Assembly (NCBI RefSeq): GCF_037414475.1
Contig: NZ_CP147913.1
Coordinates: 1,426,001 to 1,490,000 of the forward strand
Length of the DNA stretch: 64,000 nt
From: Myxococcus stipitatus
GTDB lineage: Bacteria; Myxococcota; Myxococcia; Myxococcales; Myxococcaceae
Direction: 5' to 3'
The notes under the pieces were generated by a model. The model saw only the letters and a list, made by a program, of their open reading frames with translations, was not told the origin of the DNA and ran no database searches. Each line of letters starts with the position of its first letter. Position 1 is the first letter of the stretch. The position numbers and the translations under genes are program-made. This document shows positions 34,443-46,824 of the stretch, in pieces.

Positions 34443-35453
34443 TCAGAAAGGAGTGTCCTGAGACACGGTCCTAACAGAAGCGCGGAACTTGAGAGGGTCC
34501 ATGGGCCGAGAGGCCAGCTCGAGCTGATAGTGCAGATGAGGTCCGGTGGAGCGTCCGGTGTTGCCGGAACGGGCGATGAGTTGTCCCCGCGTCACCTGCT
34601 CGCCCACCCGCACCAGCAACTCCGAGTTGTGGCAGTACGCCGTCGTCACGCCCCGGCCATGGTCCAGAACGAGGACCCGGCCATTCACCGAGTCCTCGCT
34701 CGCGCGCCGCACGACACCCTCCGCCACGGCCGCCACCACCGTGCCCGTGGGAACGCCCAGGTCCACGCCCGTGTGCATCTTCCGAGTGCCCAGCACGGGG
34801 TGGTAGCGCTCACCAAACGGGCTCGTCACCCGAGCACTCTCGGACACGGGCCATGCGAGGCCAAACGCGGTGGACAACGCGAGCGCCTGCGCGGCGCCGA
34901 CCGACGCTGACTCGAAGCCAGGGGGAAGTTGCCGGCTCAACGCCTCGAGCGTCAGCGCGCCTCCTTCCGCCTGCGCTCGCTCCAGCGCGTATCGCGCGGG
35001 AACACGTCCGACGAAGACAGCGGTGATTCGAGCCTCCTCGCGAGGAAAGTCATCCGCCAGTCCCGTGAGAAGCTTGCGCGCGGCAACGGGCCCCTCCACC
35101 GGGTCCACGAGCGTCGCCATGGAGATGCCGTGCTCTTGTGCCAGCGCCATCGCCGGAGCTCTTGCGCGCGAATCCAAGCCCTTCAGCGCCAGGTGAGTCC
35201 CCCACGCCAGTGCCTCCGCGCTCGTCAGCGCGCGCACGAGTGACACCTCCGGAGCCACCATGGGCGCGGCCAGCGTGGTGCCCGTCATGCCGTCGTAGAA
35301 CGCCAACAATGGCCGAGCGGTGCTCTGCGTGGAGAAGGCCCACGCGCTGGCCTTGCGAACCAGCGCCCCCGCGGGCGTGTGGTGATACGCCGTCCACACG
35401 CATAGCACCGCCATGCAGAAGTCCAGCAGCCCTCGGGCTCGGCTCGTGAACAT
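34443..35453 (-). CDS. M23-family peptidase (cell-wall endopeptidase)
   Basis: 336 aa from ATG at 35453. A hydrophobic N-terminal segment ([15 protein letters not shown]) anchors or exports it. The first 200 residues are helical, without a recognised domain. The C-terminal LytM/M23 domain (about 215-325) has the zinc motifs HTGVDLG and HLHYQLEL, and the typical [10 protein letters not shown] and [15 protein letters not shown] context. It should cut peptidoglycan cross-links or regulate amidases in the periplasm. It starts 11 bp after the stop of a membrane-protein gene, so the two are probably an operon. Confidence 0.9.
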   Translation of the reverse strand: MFTSRARGLLDFCMAVLCVWTAYHHTPAGALVRKASAWAFSTQSTARPLLAFYDGMTGTTLAAPMVAPEVSLVRALTSAEALAWGTHLALKGLDSRARAPAMALAQEHGISMATLVDPVEGPVAARKLLTGLADDFPREEARITAVFVGRVPARYALERAQAEGGALTLEALSRQLPPGFESASVGAAQALALSTAFGLAWPVSESARVTSPFGERYHPVLGTRKMHTGVDLGVPTGTVVAAVAEGVVRRASEDSVNGRVLVLDHGRGVTTAYCHNSELLVRVGEQVTRGQLIARSGNTGRSTGPHLHYQLELASRPMDPLKFRASVRTVSQDTPF

Positions 35454-35464
35454 GGTTGGGCGCC

Positions 35465-36265
35465 TCAGCGAAGGAATGACAACAGAGGAGACGCATCGAG
35501 CGCGGCGGCCACGGCGAGCGGCACCACCACCCCACATCCCAGGAGGCCGCGCGTGAAGGCCCTGCGTCCCGACTCGCGCGCACAGGCCGCGTCCGCGTGC
35601 TGAAGGTTCCGCAGCACCGCGCGCCACCCCAGCGTGGACAGCACCCCCACCAGCGCACCGAGCGCCAGTCCCCTCGCGCCCCAGTCCGCGACTCGCTCCC
35701 CCATCAGCTCGCGCCAGGACAGGTACACCGTGCCCTGAAGAAGCCGCGCCACCGCACACGCTCCAGCCACCACCACCGCGCCCGTGGCGAGCGGCCGCAA
35801 CCAACGCATCGGCGTGGGCTGGCGCACGCACCGAAGCCACAGCGCACGCCACGAAGGCTTCTCCTCCCGCCCCTCCAGTGCCACGCGCCAGGCCTCCGCC
35901 GGACGAGCAGCGGAAGCCTCGCGATAGCCCAGCGCCGGCAGCGCGAGCACCAGGTCCGCGGCCAGCTCCCAGGTCAGCGCCAGGATGCGGGCGATGCGCG
36001 TGCGCAACTCGAGCGACACCCACTCCACCATGGGCGCCGTCAGCTCGTAGCTGCCCGCCCAGCCATCAAAGGCCGCGTCAGCGCGGTCCACCCACGACAA
36101 CAACCGGTCATCCAACGTGTCCGCCGCCGCGTGCACCCCCACGGCCACCAGCGCCAACAACCCCAGGGGCATGAAGGCCCACCGGAAGGCGCCCAGCGCA
36201 CGGGAGATGAAGGGGACGAAGCCTGGAGAGCCAGGTGGTGCGGCGGACGATGGACGAGGCGGCAA
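35465..36265 (-). CDS. Integral membrane protein of unknown function
   Basis: 266 aa. About five hydrophobic segments are seen: [20 protein letters not shown] (near 30-48), a stretch around [20 protein letters not shown] (about 92-112), [13 protein letters not shown] (about 163-178), [15 protein letters not shown] (about 200-215) and [20 protein letters not shown] (about 245-262). No transporter or enzyme motif was recognised. It lies directly upstream of the M23 peptidase with 11 bp between, so a role in the cell envelope is likely (context only). A second start further in is possible. Confidence 0.68.
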   Translation of the reverse strand: MPPRPSSAAPPGSPGFVPFISRALGAFRWAFMPLGLLALVAVGVHAAADTLDDRLLSWVDRADAAFDGWAGSYELTAPMVEWVSLELRTRIARILALTWELAADLVLALPALGYREASAARPAEAWRVALEGREEKPSWRALWLRCVRQPTPMRWLRPLATGAVVVAGACAVARLLQGTVYLSWRELMGERVADWGARGLALGALVGVLSTLGWRAVLRNLQHADAACARESGRRAFTRGLLGCGVVVPLAVAAALDASPLLSFLR

Positions 36266-36345
36266 CGGTGCCTCCGGGCAAGCGGGGCTCGCACCTCCAA
36301 CGCACGGCCCCGAATCCCAGGTCTAAGCCAATCCCACCCCCAACG

Positions 36346-36415
36346 AAAACACCCCCTCCCGCGGACTGCGGAAGGGGGCGTCGCGTGCCACGGCGGACCT
36401 CCGTGAGAGGTCCGC
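36346..36415 (-). terminator. Two hairpins downstream of pnp, probable terminator
   Basis: GCGGACCT (36393-36400) pairs with AGGTCCGC (36408-36415). A second stem, with one mismatch, uses CCCCCTCC and GGAAGGGGG between 36352 and 36379, followed on the minus strand by TGTTTTCG. Together these should end the pnp message. Confidence 0.55.
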
Positions 36416-36428
36416 GCGTCAGCGTGAA

Positions 36429-38597
36429 TCAGGCCTTGGCGTTCGGCTGGGTGGCCTCGGGGGCCGGCTGCGCCGCGACGGTGTCCGCCGCGCCCTGCTG
36501 CTGCGCCGCGCGCTCCGCCATCGCCTCTTTGCGCGACAGACGAATCTTGCCCGTCTTGTCGATGCTGACGACCTTCACCAGCACCTCGTCGCCCTCCTTC
36601 AGCACGTCGGAGACGCTCTTGACGCGCTTGTCGGACAGCTCGGAGATGTGGATGAGGCCGTCGGTGCCCGGGAACAGCTCCACGAAGGCGCCGAACTCGG
36701 CGATCTTCCGCACGGTGCCCGTGTAGATCTTCCCGATCTCCGCCTCGCGGGTCAGCGCCTGAATCATCGCGATGGCGGCCTTCACGGCCTCGCCGTTCGC
36801 GCTGGCGATGTCCACCCGGCCGGAGTCCTCGATGTTAATCGCCGCGCCGGTGCGCGCGATGATGTCCTTGATGACCTTGCCGCCCGGCCCGATGACGTTC
36901 TTGATGAACTCGGGACGAATCTGGATGGTGGTGATGCGCGGCGCGTACTGGCTGATCTCCTTGCGGGGCTGCGCCAGCGTCTTGAGCATCTCGCCCAGGA
37001 TGTGGATGCGGCCCTGACGCGCCTGCTCCAGCGCGCGGCTCATGATCTCCGTGGTGAGGCCGGTGATCTTGATGTCCATCTGGATGGACGTGATGCCCTT
37101 GGTGGTGCCGCACACCTTGAAGTCCATGTCGCCCAGGTGGTCCTCGTCACCGAGGATGTCCGACAGGATGGCGACCTTGTCGCCCTCCTTCACCAGGCCC
37201 ATGGCGATGCCCGCCACCGGCGACTTGATGGGAACACCCGCGTCCATCAGCGCCAGCGTGCCACCACACACCGAGGCCATGGACGAGGAGCCGTTGGACT
37301 CCAGGATGTCGGACACGAGGCGCACCGTGTACGGGAACGACTCGCTCTTCGGAACCATGTTGCGCAGCGCGCGCTCCGCCAGCGCACCGTGGCCGATTTC
37401 ACGGCGGCCCGGACCACGCAGCGGCTTGGTCTCGTTCACGCTGAACGGCGGGAAGTTGTAGTGCAGCATGAAGCGCTTGAACGTCATGCCGCCGAGCATC
37501 TCCAGCCGCTGCTCGTCCTCGCTGGTGCCCAGCGTGGTGACGACCAGCGCCTGCGTCTCGCCACGGGTGAACAGCGCGCTGCCGTGCGTGCGCGGCAGGA
37601 CGCCGACCTCGCAGGTGATGGCGCGGACCACGTCGTGCCCACGCCCACCGATGCGGCCACCGTTGACCGTCATCTCGCGCATGTGCTCGTACTTCAGGTC
37701 TTCCACCACCTGCTTGGCGTGCTTCTCCGTCAGCGGCGTGAAGGCCTCGCCCATCTGCTCCTTGAGCTTGGCGACCGCCTCCTTCTTCGCCTTGGAGAGC
37801 GCGTCGTAGCGGGCGCCCTTCTCCTTGATTTCATAGCCGGCCTTGATGCCCGCCATGGCCAGGTCGCGAACCTTGGCGCGCAGCGCCTCGTCCACGGAGG
37901 GCGCCTTGTCGAACGCGCGCACCTGCTTGTTCAGCTCGCGGCGCAGCTCGTCCTGCAGGTCCAGCGCGGGCTGCGCGGACTTGAAGCCGAACTCCAGCGC
38001 CGCCACCATGTCCGCCTCGGACACCTCTTCCGCGCCGCCCTCCACCATGACGATGGCCTCGCGGCTGACCGCCATGACCAGGTCCAGGTCGCTCTGCTCA
38101 CGCTGCTTCGCGGTGGGGTTGGCCACCAGCTGGCCGCCCACGCGGCCCACGCGGATGCCGGCGATGGGGCCGTTGAACGGGATGTCCGACACCCACAGCG
38201 CCGCGGAGGCGCCCGTGATGCCGTGAACGTCGCCCTCGTTCTCCGGGTCCGCGGAGATGACGCTGGCGATGATCTGCGTCTCGTACGCGTAGCCTTCCGG
38301 GAACAGCGGACGCGCGGAGCGGTCCACCAGACGGCTGGCCAGCGTCTCCTTCTCGGTGAGGCGGCCCTCGCGCTTGAAGTAGCTGCCGGGGATGCGGCCG
38401 GCCGAATACAGCTTCTCCTGGTACTCCACCGTCAGCGGAAGGAAGTCGACGTCCTTCTTCTCGCGCGCGCTGACCGCGGTCACCAGCAGCATGGTGTCGC
38501 CATAGCGGACCACCACGGAGCCATCGGCCTGCTTGGCCATGCGGCCCACTTCGATGCTCAGCTCGCTCTCACCAATCTTGACGCTCTTCTTCAACAT
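36429..38597 (-). CDS. pnp: Polyribonucleotide nucleotidyltransferase (PNPase)
   Basis: 722 aa from ATG at 38597 (family start MLKKSVKIG); the frame reaches 38807 but only intergenic-type sequence precedes. It is a phosphate-dependent 3'-5' RNA exonuclease of the degradosome. Two RNase PH-like cores are seen ([52 protein letters not shown]), with the alpha-helical linker between. They are followed by a KH domain ([20 protein letters not shown]) and an S1 domain ([26 protein letters not shown]), then an acidic tail rich in Pro and Ala. It follows rpsO with 378 bp between. Confidence 0.97.
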   Translation of the reverse strand: MLKKSVKIGESELSIEVGRMAKQADGSVVVRYGDTMLLVTAVSAREKKDVDFLPLTVEYQEKLYSAGRIPGSYFKREGRLTEKETLASRLVDRSARPLFPEGYAYETQIIASVISADPENEGDVHGITGASAALWVSDIPFNGPIAGIRVGRVGGQLVANPTAKQREQSDLDLVMAVSREAIVMVEGGAEEVSEADMVAALEFGFKSAQPALDLQDELRRELNKQVRAFDKAPSVDEALRAKVRDLAMAGIKAGYEIKEKGARYDALSKAKKEAVAKLKEQMGEAFTPLTEKHAKQVVEDLKYEHMREMTVNGGRIGGRGHDVVRAITCEVGVLPRTHGSALFTRGETQALVVTTLGTSEDEQRLEMLGGMTFKRFMLHYNFPPFSVNETKPLRGPGRREIGHGALAERALRNMVPKSESFPYTVRLVSDILESNGSSSMASVCGGTLALMDAGVPIKSPVAGIAMGLVKEGDKVAILSDILGDEDHLGDMDFKVCGTTKGITSIQMDIKITGLTTEIMSRALEQARQGRIHILGEMLKTLAQPRKEISQYAPRITTIQIRPEFIKNVIGPGGKVIKDIIARTGAAINIEDSGRVDIASANGEAVKAAIAMIQALTREAEIGKIYTGTVRKIAEFGAFVELFPGTDGLIHISELSDKRVKSVSDVLKEGDEVLVKVVSIDKTGKIRLSRKEAMAERAAQQQGAADTVAAQPAPEATQPNAKA

Positions 38598-38975
38598 GTC
38601 CTTGCCTCGATATGCTTCGGGCGAGGACCCCACCGCACGCACCTGGCCCGCAAACGCGGTCAGGCACCCCGGGAGGGCCCTCGGGGTGTTTGAGCGGTCG
38701 CCAAGGCCTGGGACAGGCGCATGACAGGCAACCGCCAGCCTGTACTGCGGAAGGGCGCTTGCGGCGCGCCGGAGGGATGTCTCGGAACTTTTGATCCCTG
38801 ATCGCACCGGCCGACCTCAAGTCAGCCGGTCCGAACGGAAACCAAAACCTCCGTCGGCACCACTCCCTCGCCCGCCACCACCCACCGCTTCTCACTGCTT
38901 CACGACCACCGACTTCCGACGTCTGAAATGCGCGGGGCGCTGGTGGAACCAGCGCCCCGAGTCCTGCCGAGGTGC
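38598..38975 (-). other. rpsO-pnp intergenic region (long leader)
   Basis: 378 bp without a gene. It contains the rpsO terminator hairpin (38933-38959), a Cys/His-free GC-rich stretch, and other short inverted repeats near pnp. In many bacteria pnp controls its own mRNA through this interval by RNase III cleavage, so the length is consistent with regulation, although no specific structure could be confirmed. Confidence 0.4.
38933..38959 (-). terminator. Hairpin after rpsO
   Basis: A perfect 12-bp stem, CGGGGCGCTGGT with ACCAGCGCCCCG, with a GGA loop, 17 bp past the rpsO stop. The minus strand then reads CGCATTTCAG, a weak T tract. It probably terminates or stabilises the rpsO message, with some read-through to pnp possible. 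Confidence 0.65.
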
Positions 38976-39245
38976 CTACTTGCGGATGCCGAGGCCCTCA
39001 ATGAGCTTCTTGTAGCGGGTGACGTCCTTCGACTTCAGGTAGTCCAGAAGCCGACGACGCTGACCGACCAGCTTCAGCAGACCGCGCCGCGAGTGGTGGT
39101 CCTTCTTGTGCGTCTTGAAGTGCTCGGTGAGCATGTTGATGCGCTCGGACAGCAGCGCCACCTGCACCTCGGGGGACCCGGTGTCCGACTCGTGGGTCCT
39201 GAACTTCGTCACCAGCTCCGACTTGCGCTCCTGATGCAGCGACAT
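38976..39245 (-). CDS. rpsO: 30S ribosomal protein S15
   Basis: 89 aa, full length. S15 binds 16S rRNA helices 20-22 early in 30S assembly. Family blocks are present: [39 protein letters not shown] and [14 protein letters not shown] good promoter lies about 100 bp upstream (39350-39378). In other bacteria S15 represses its own translation by binding its leader, and the roughly 98-nt leader here could serve that purpose. Confidence 0.98.
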   Translation of the reverse strand: MSLHQERKSELVTKFRTHESDTGSPEVQVALLSERINMLTEHFKTHKKDHHSRRGLLKLVGQRRRLLDYLKSKDVTRYKKLIEGLGIRK

Positions 39246-39349
39246 GTGATTCTCGTCCTTCGAGTCCCGCTCCGGTGTGGTTACCGCTTGAGTCGCCCGG
39301 GTCCGCGGAGGGGTACAGACCGGGTCTCATGCCTCTAACGAGCGGGGGG

Positions 39350-39378
39350 CTTATAAGCTTCACCCTACCCAGGGTCAA
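39350..39378 (-). promoter_or_regulatory. Sigma-70-type promoter for rpsO
   Basis: On the minus strand TTGACC (39373-39378), a 17-bp spacer and TATAAG (39350-39355) form an almost consensus promoter. The expected start is near 39343, which gives rpsO a leader of about 98 nt. It lies in the truB-rpsO gap and would let rpsO and pnp be made apart from the infB operon. Confidence 0.75.
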
Positions 39379-39448
39379 CCTTGGACGCCTGCCCGTGCGC
39401 CCCGCGAGAGTTGGAGCGTGAGAAGACGCACAGCCCCAGAGCCTGCTG

Positions 39449-40321
39449 CTAGACGAGCACCCGCAGGTAGCGCAGCCGCCCACCCGCGCCCTCGGCCACG
39501 GCCAGCAGCGTCCCGTCTGGTCCCATCACTCGCACCCGGCCCGGGCGCGACGAAGCGGGGACCTCCACGGGAACACCGTGGGACACCCGACGGGCGTCCT
39601 CTGCGCCAACCTTCACCTCGGGCATGTCAACCAAGGCGTCGGACAGTGACACCAGCCGAGAGGCCAGCGTGCCCTCCTTCGCCTGCGACGCCACGTCCGC
39701 CAGGGGCAGCGCCCGAGCCAGCGTGAACGGCCCGCTCGAGGTGCGCCGCAGTGCTTCCAAATGGGCTCCACAGCCCAACGCCCGCCCCAGGTCGAACGCC
39801 AGGGTGCGCACGAAGAAGCCCTTGGAGCAGCGCACGGAGAGGTGCAGCCGGTCCGCGGAGAAGTCGCGCAGGATGAGCTCGTACACCGTCACCTGCCGGG
39901 CGGCGCGCTCCACTTCCTCGCCTGCCCGGGCCAGTTCGTACAGGCGCTTGCCGGCCACCTTCACCGCCGAATACATGGGCGGCACTTGGTCGAAGGTGCC
40001 TCGGAAGCGCGCGAGCGCGGCCTCCAGCAGCGCGGGCGTCAGCGCCGGGACAGGCCCCGTCGCCGTCACCTGCCCCTCCGCGTCCTGGGTGTCCGTCTCG
40101 GAGCCCAGGCGCACGGTGGCGTCGTAGGCCTTGTCGCCCTCGGTGATGAAGCCAGCCACCTTGGTGGCCTCTCCCAGACACAAGGGCAACACGCCGGTGG
40201 CCATGGGGTCCAACGTCCCCGTGTGCCCCACCTTCTTGAGCTTCAACAGCGAGCGCACCTGTCGCACCACGTCGAAGGACGTGGGACCGGTGGGCTTGTC
40301 GATGACGAGGACGCCGTCCAT
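39449..40321 (-). CDS. truB: tRNA pseudouridine(55) synthase
   Basis: 290 aa, GTG or ATG near 40321 giving MDGVLVIDKPTGPTSFDVV. It isomerises U55 in the T loop of tRNAs. The catalytic Asp38 lies in the signature GHTGTLDPMATGVL, and the later block SAVKVAGKRLYELAR and the C-terminal PUA-like part (VMGPDGTLLAVAE) complete it. It follows rbfA with 32 bp between, the usual order in the nusA-infB operon. Confidence 0.96.
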   Translation of the reverse strand: MDGVLVIDKPTGPTSFDVVRQVRSLLKLKKVGHTGTLDPMATGVLPLCLGEATKVAGFITEGDKAYDATVRLGSETDTQDAEGQVTATGPVPALTPALLEAALARFRGTFDQVPPMYSAVKVAGKRLYELARAGEEVERAARQVTVYELILRDFSADRLHLSVRCSKGFFVRTLAFDLGRALGCGAHLEALRRTSSGPFTLARALPLADVASQAKEGTLASRLVSLSDALVDMPEVKVGAEDARRVSHGVPVEVPASSRPGRVRVMGPDGTLLAVAEGAGGRLRYLRVLV

Positions 40322-40353
40322 GTCAGGCCAATATTGTGGGTCCCGCGCCCGAA

Positions 40354-40713
40354 CTACCAGCCTTCCTTGCTGCGGACCTCCCGCAGAAGACGGTCGATCT
40401 TGTCACCCTCGCCGATGGACTCGTCGAAGGAGAAGAAGATTTCGGGCGAGACGCGCAGGTTGACGGCCGCCGTCACGGCGCGGCGCACAAAGCCCTTGGC
40501 CGCCTCCAGCCCCTTCTGCGTCTCGGACCGCTCTTCGGCCGTGCCCAGCATCGAATAGAAGACACGGGCCACCCGCAGGTCCGGAGAGACCTTCACTCCG
40601 GTAATCGTGATGTAGCCGATGCGGGGGTCTCTCAGCTCGCCTCGGGCCAGCAGGTCTCCGAGAGCCGCCTGGATTTCCTGCCCCACTCGCTCGGGTCGGG
40701 AATGCGTCGTCAT
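40354..40713 (-). CDS. rbfA: Ribosome-binding factor A
   Basis: 119 aa, family length. RbfA is a KH-like protein needed for late 16S rRNA 5'-end processing and 30S maturation, notably in the cold. Family text is seen as [41 protein letters not shown] and [22 protein letters not shown]. Its ATG overlaps the stop of the DUF503 gene (ATGA), so they are coupled. Confidence 0.96.
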   Translation of the reverse strand: MTTHSRPERVGQEIQAALGDLLARGELRDPRIGYITITGVKVSPDLRVARVFYSMLGTAEERSETQKGLEAAKGFVRRAVTAAVNLRVSPEIFFSFDESIGEGDKIDRLLREVRSKEGW

Positions 40714-41312
40714 TTCTTCTCCCAGTCTCGCGGGTTGCGCAGGGAGCGGGCTCTCGCCCGCGCCTCGTCCAGCGTCATCCGTCCACCGCCCGACGGAGAC
40801 GGGCGACCCGTACCGGGGCCGCCGTCGTTGTCGCCGTCATGACGGCGCTCCCAGTTTCCCAACCCCTCCGCCTCGGCCAGCGAGGCCCGCTCGCCCTGCA
40901 GGAACCGAGCGATGGCCGCCTCCGAGTGGGCCGCCGCCGCCTCGGGCGACAGCAGGTCCTCTTCATCGTCCAGGGGCTGCGCCGCCCGTGCGTTCGCCGC
41001 GGAGCCTCCCGCGAAGAGCTGGTCTCCAAAGCCCAATATCTCCGTCTCCCGCGCCATCAGCGGGGCGACGTACATCTCCTCGATGAAGTGGATGACCTTC
41101 TCGAGTTGCTCGTCCACATGGCGGCGGTCATTGCCCACCACCGAGAGAGCGAGCGTGGCCTTCTGCCAGAGGTCTTGGTCCTCCACCTCGGCCATGGCCA
41201 CGTTGAAGCGAGCCTTCACCCGTTCCATCACCCGGCGAAGCACCTGCCGCTTGGCCTTGAGTGAACCGCTCTCCGGAATCTGGAGGGTGAGACGTGCGAC
41301 ACCTACGAACAT
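40710..41312 (-). CDS. DUF503 family protein
   Basis: 200 aa from ATG at 41312 ([19 protein letters not shown]); the frame runs to 41408 but its extra part lies in the infB terminator region. Residues 1-95 are the DUF503 domain ([20 protein letters not shown] and [20 protein letters not shown]), a small fold always found between infB and rbfA in many Gram-positive and delta-type bacteria; role not known. Residues 95-200 form an unusual low-complexity tail, which makes the protein about twice the usual 95 aa. Confidence 0.87.
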   Translation of the reverse strand: MFVGVARLTLQIPESGSLKAKRQVLRRVMERVKARFNVAMAEVEDQDLWQKATLALSVVGNDRRHVDEQLEKVIHFIEEMYVAPLMARETEILGFGDQLFAGGSAANARAAQPLDDEEDLLSPEAAAAHSEAAIARFLQGERASLAEAEGLGNWERRHDGDNDGGPGTGRPSPSGGGRMTLDEARARARSLRNPRDWEKK

Positions 41313-41360
41313 GCCAATCCCCCGGCCCGCAGGGGCGCGCGAACCCGCGAGCCCCTGGGG

Positions 41361-41397
41361 TGAAACCTCCCTGGGAAGGTGGGGCCTTCCCAGGGGG
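41361..41397 (-). terminator. Hairpin after infB
   Basis: CCCTGGGAAGG (41369-41379) pairs perfectly with CCTTCCCAGGG (41385-41395), with a 5-nt loop. It lies in the 101-bp gap between infB and the DUF503 gene; on the minus strand it is followed by GGTTTCA. It may attenuate, not fully stop, the operon message. Confidence 0.55.
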
Positions 41398-41413
41398 AGA
41401 CGAGGCACAAGGC

Positions 41414-44400
41414 CTACGTCAGGCTCGGCCGGGTCTCTTCAATCTCATAGGCCTCGATGATGTCTCCGGCCTTGAGGTCGTTGAAGTCCGCGATGCCGAT
41501 ACCGCATTCGAAGCCCTGCGCGACCTCCTTGACGTCGTCCTTGAAGCGACGCAGCGACGCCATCTTGCCGGAGAACAGCTGCTTGTTCTCGCGCATGAGG
41601 CGAACGAACGCGCCGCGCTTCATCACACCATCCAGCACCGCCGCGCCGGCGATGGTGCCCAGGCGAGGAACGTTGAAGGTGTTGCGGACCTCCGCGCGGC
41701 CCAGCTTCTTCTCCGTGCGGATGGGCTCCAGCAGTCCCTCCATCTCCGTGCGCACCCCGTCGATGAGCTCGTAGATGATGGAGTAGCTCTGCAGGGTGAC
41801 TTCCTGCGCCTTGGCCGCGGCCTCCGCGCCGGACTCCGGGTTGACGTTGAAGCCGAGCACCACGCCCTTGGAGGCGGCCGCCCGCATCACGTCGCCCTCG
41901 GTGATGGCGCCCACACCCGTGTGGACGACCTCCACCTTGACCTTGTGCGTGGAGAGCTTCTGGACCGCCTGCTTGACGGCCTCGGCCGAGCCCTGCACGT
42001 CCGCCTTGATGACGACGCGCAGCTCCTTGGGACCGCCGCCCGCCTTGGTCTTGGCGAACAGCTGCTCCAGGGACTCACGGCTGACCTTGCTGAGTTCGGT
42101 CTGCCGCTCCTTCATGTTGCGGTGCTCGGCGATCTGCTTGGCCGACTTCTCGTCCGCCACCACGTTGATGGCGTCGCCCGCGCTGGGGACACCGGACAGG
42201 CCGACGACCTCGGCGCAGTAGCCCGGCTTGACTTCCTTCACCTGCTCGCCGCGGCTGTTGTTCATCGCGCGGACACGGCCGTAGTGCGAACCGGTGACGA
42301 TGGCGTCGCCCAGCTTCAGCGTGCCCTCCTGCACCAGCACCGTGGCCACCGGGCCCCGGCCGCGGTCCAGCTTCGCCTCGATGATGGCGCCGACGGACGG
42401 ACGGTTCGGGTTGGACGTCAGCTCGAGCACCTCGGCCTGCAGCGCCAGGTTCTCCAGGAGCAGGTCCAGGTTCTGCTTCGTCTTGGCGGAGACGGGCACC
42501 ATGATGGTGTCGCCGCCCCACTCCTCGGGGACGAGCTCGTGGCTGGCCAGGTCCTTCTTCACGCGGTCCGGGTTGGCGCCGGGCACGTCCATCTTGTTGA
42601 TGGCGACGACGATGGGCACCTCCGCCGCCTTCGCATGCTTGATGGCCTCCACCGTCTGCGGCATCACGCCGTCGTCGGCGGCCACCACCAGCACCACGAT
42701 GTCCGTCACGTTGGCGCCGCGGGCGCGCATGGACGTGAAGGCCTCGTGACCCGGGGTATCCAGGAAGGTGACGTCACCCCGCGCCGTGGAGATGCTGTAG
42801 GCGCCGATGTGCTGGGTGATGCCGCCCGCCTCGCCCGCCGCGACGTTCGCGCTGCGGATGGCGTCCAGGAGGCTCGTCTTGCCGTGGTCGACGTGGCCCA
42901 TGATGGTGACGACCGGCGGACGCGGACGCTCGTCCTCGGGACGCGCCTCCACCTCGGGCAGGTAGTCCTCCACCTCGAAGCCCACGCGGTCGATCTTCCA
43001 GCCGTAGTCGCCGGCAATCATCTCCGCGGTGTCCGCGTCCACCATCTGGTTGGCCGTGGCCATCTTCCCCAGGCCCATCAGCTTCTTGATGATGTCCGCG
43101 CTGCGCACACCCATGCGCTGGCCCAGGTCGGACACGGTGATGCCCTCCTGCAGCTTGATGACCTTCTTCTCCTCGGCCATCTGGGTGATTTGCGTCTTGG
43201 CGCCCTTCTTCGTGGGCTTCTTCTTCTTGCCACGCACCGGGATGGTGACGCGGCCCCAGACCATGTCCGTCAGTTCCTGCTTGGACACGCTCTGCGTATC
43301 GCCGCTGGTGCGCTTGCGCTGGCCACGCTCCTTGTTCTTGGAGACGTCCACCAGTTCGCGACCCCGGCCCAGGTGGTCCGGAACCACCTTGTACTCACGC
43401 CGCTCGGGGATGCCCGCGCGGCCCGGTGCCATGGGGTACTGCTTCGCCTGACCGGCCGTCGGAGTGACGCGGCGGACCTGGATGAGCGGGCGCGAGATGA
43501 CGACGGCCTGCGTGGCCGTGGGACGCGCCTGTCCGCCCGTCGGAGACACCTGGGCGTGGGGGATGCCGCCCACCATGATGGTGGGACCCTGCGGCGCCGC
43601 GGGAGCATTGCCCCCGGAGGCCTGTGCCGAACCTGGCGCCGAGCTGGGACGCACCGCGCCCTGGCCCGGACGCGCGCCCTGGCCCTGATAGGACGAGTAG
43701 CTGGGACGGCCACCCTGCCCCGGACGGCCACCCGGGCCACCCGGACCGCCCGGACGACCACCGGGGCCACCCGGCCCACCCGGACGTCCACCCGCGCCTC
43801 CCGGACCACCGGGACGGCCACCAGGTCCCCCCGGACCACCGGGGCGTCCACCCGAAGGAGCGCCTCGCTGCCCGTAGCCCGGCGCGGGGCCCCGGGACAC
43901 GACGGTCGCGGACGAAGACGGAGAAGAAGGCGTCCGGACAGTCGGCGGGACCGGCGAGCGCGGAGGGGGTTGCGGCAAGTGGGTGCTCTCCTGAGCGGGG
44001 GAACGAGGCTGCGCGGCGGCAGCGGGGGGTGAAACCGGGGCGCGAGGCGCCTCGACCGGGGCCCTGGGGGCCTCGGCGACAACAGGGGGTTGAGCGGCGA
44101 CCGGAGGAGCAGCCGGAGGCTCGGCCGCGGGGGGCGGCGCGACAGGCGCGGCGGTCACGGGAGGCGGCTCCACCGCGGCGGGAGCCGGAGGCGGCTCCAC
44201 AGGGGGCGCGGCCTCCACGGCGCGTGGGGCCTCTTCCTGCGGCGGCGGTGGCGGGGCTGCCTCCACGACTACGGGAGGCGGGGCCATCTCGACGGCCTGG
44301 GGAGCGGAGACGGAGCCCGGATGGTCCGCGTACCCCGCGTCCTGCATATCCGAACCGGATTCCGCAGATGAACCGGCGGCCGGGCCCACCTTGCGGCGAA

Positions 44401-44623
44401 CCACGAACCCCTTCGCCGTCACCGGCGGGGCGGCCTGCTTTGGCTTGCGCTTGTCCAGAATCTTCTGAACGGCGGCGGTCGCCTGGTCGTCATCGAGGGA
44501 GGACGAGTGGCTCTTGACGTCGTATCCGAGCGCGGACAGCTCGTTTACGACCTCCTTGTTGTCGAGCTCAATGCCGTGGCCCTTGAGCTCCTTGGCGATT
44601 TCGTGGACGCGCTTCTTCGACAT
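41414..44623 (-). CDS. infB: Translation initiation factor IF-2
   Basis: 1069 aa from ATG at 44623 ([13 protein letters not shown]). It recruits initiator tRNA to the 30S subunit and hydrolyses GTP on 50S joining. Residues 1-60 are the IF2 N-terminal domain; then a very long Pro/Ala/Gly-rich linker to about 480, including Gly-Arg-Pro-Gly repeats near 270-310. The G domain follows with [17 protein letters not shown] and NKMDVP motifs, and then domains II, III and C-terminal IF2 domains. The linker is longer than in E. coli IF-2 (890 aa), as is usual in myxobacteria. 137 bp separate it from ylxR. Confidence 0.97.
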   Translation of the reverse strand: MSKKRVHEIAKELKGHGIELDNKEVVNELSALGYDVKSHSSSLDDDQATAAVQKILDKRKPKQAAPPVTAKGFVVRRKVGPAAGSSAESGSDMQDAGYADHPGSVSAPQAVEMAPPPVVVEAAPPPPPQEEAPRAVEAAPPVEPPPAPAAVEPPPVTAAPVAPPPAAEPPAAPPVAAQPPVVAEAPRAPVEAPRAPVSPPAAAAQPRSPAQESTHLPQPPPRSPVPPTVRTPSSPSSSATVVSRGPAPGYGQRGAPSGGRPGGPGGPGGRPGGPGGAGGRPGGPGGPGGRPGGPGGPGGRPGQGGRPSYSSYQGQGARPGQGAVRPSSAPGSAQASGGNAPAAPQGPTIMVGGIPHAQVSPTGGQARPTATQAVVISRPLIQVRRVTPTAGQAKQYPMAPGRAGIPERREYKVVPDHLGRGRELVDVSKNKERGQRKRTSGDTQSVSKQELTDMVWGRVTIPVRGKKKKPTKKGAKTQITQMAEEKKVIKLQEGITVSDLGQRMGVRSADIIKKLMGLGKMATANQMVDADTAEMIAGDYGWKIDRVGFEVEDYLPEVEARPEDERPRPPVVTIMGHVDHGKTSLLDAIRSANVAAGEAGGITQHIGAYSISTARGDVTFLDTPGHEAFTSMRARGANVTDIVVLVVAADDGVMPQTVEAIKHAKAAEVPIVVAINKMDVPGANPDRVKKDLASHELVPEEWGGDTIMVPVSAKTKQNLDLLLENLALQAEVLELTSNPNRPSVGAIIEAKLDRGRGPVATVLVQEGTLKLGDAIVTGSHYGRVRAMNNSRGEQVKEVKPGYCAEVVGLSGVPSAGDAINVVADEKSAKQIAEHRNMKERQTELSKVSRESLEQLFAKTKAGGGPKELRVVIKADVQGSAEAVKQAVQKLSTHKVKVEVVHTGVGAITEGDVMRAAASKGVVLGFNVNPESGAEAAAKAQEVTLQSYSIIYELIDGVRTEMEGLLEPIRTEKKLGRAEVRNTFNVPRLGTIAGAAVLDGVMKRGAFVRLMRENKQLFSGKMASLRRFKDDVKEVAQGFECGIGIADFNDLKAGDIIEAYEIEETRPSLT

Positions 44624-44760
44624 ATTGCCCTTGTTGGCCTGCCGCACCCGGCGACTCCGGGGCGCAGCACCCTAGCTCAAACCCGAAAATGTGTGCGAGT
44701 GGTCCTTAACACCCACTCCCCCCCAACACCCCTCCGCCCTCATGGCGCAGGCTCCTATGC

Positions 44761-45042
44761 CTACCCGAGCTGCGACGGGTCTACCAACCCCGCCTTTCCG
44801 CGAAAGGCACGACTGAACGCCTTCCGCTTCAGCGCTGCCGTCATACAACCGACACCGCACAGGTAGGCGCCCCGTCCGGGCAGCCGCCGCTCCCTGTCCA
44901 CCACGATGACACCCTCGGGCCCTATCACGAACCGGGTGAGCTCCGCTTGAAGTCGCTTGGATCCGCACCCGACGCACATCCGGACCGGACCTGACCTGGC
45001 GATTGGCTCTTCTGGCACAGAGTGGCCAGTCGGGCGCCCCAC
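44761..45042 (-). CDS. ylxR: YlxR family RNA-binding protein (RnpM-like)
   Basis: 93 aa. The motif PVRMCVGCGSKRLQAELTRFV and the GRGAYLC...C..AA.KRKAFSRAF block define DUF448/YlxR, a small protein found between nusA and infB that binds nucleic acid; in Bacillus the family member acts on RNase P (known for the family). The cysteines suggest metal binding. It lies 20 bp after nusA in the expected position. Confidence 0.93.
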   Translation of the reverse strand: MGRPTGHSVPEEPIARSGPVRMCVGCGSKRLQAELTRFVIGPEGVIVVDRERRLPGRGAYLCGVGCMTAALKRKAFSRAFRGKAGLVDPSQLG

Positions 45043-45062
45043 GTCCTGCCTCCTCTTCTAGC

Positions 45063-46763
<1,701 letters not shown>

Positions 46764-46824
46764 GGTCTTCTCCTGAATGGGTCCACGGGCTCCCCGCGCG
46801 GCAGGGTGCCCTGTATGTCGACGT

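Noticed and set aside
41294-44032. Very long open frame on the plus strand opposite infB
   Set aside because: Third-position GC and codon use fit the minus strand; the frame is a shadow of infB in GC-rich DNA. The same holds for other long opposite frames, for example 13371-14798 and 36648-38693.
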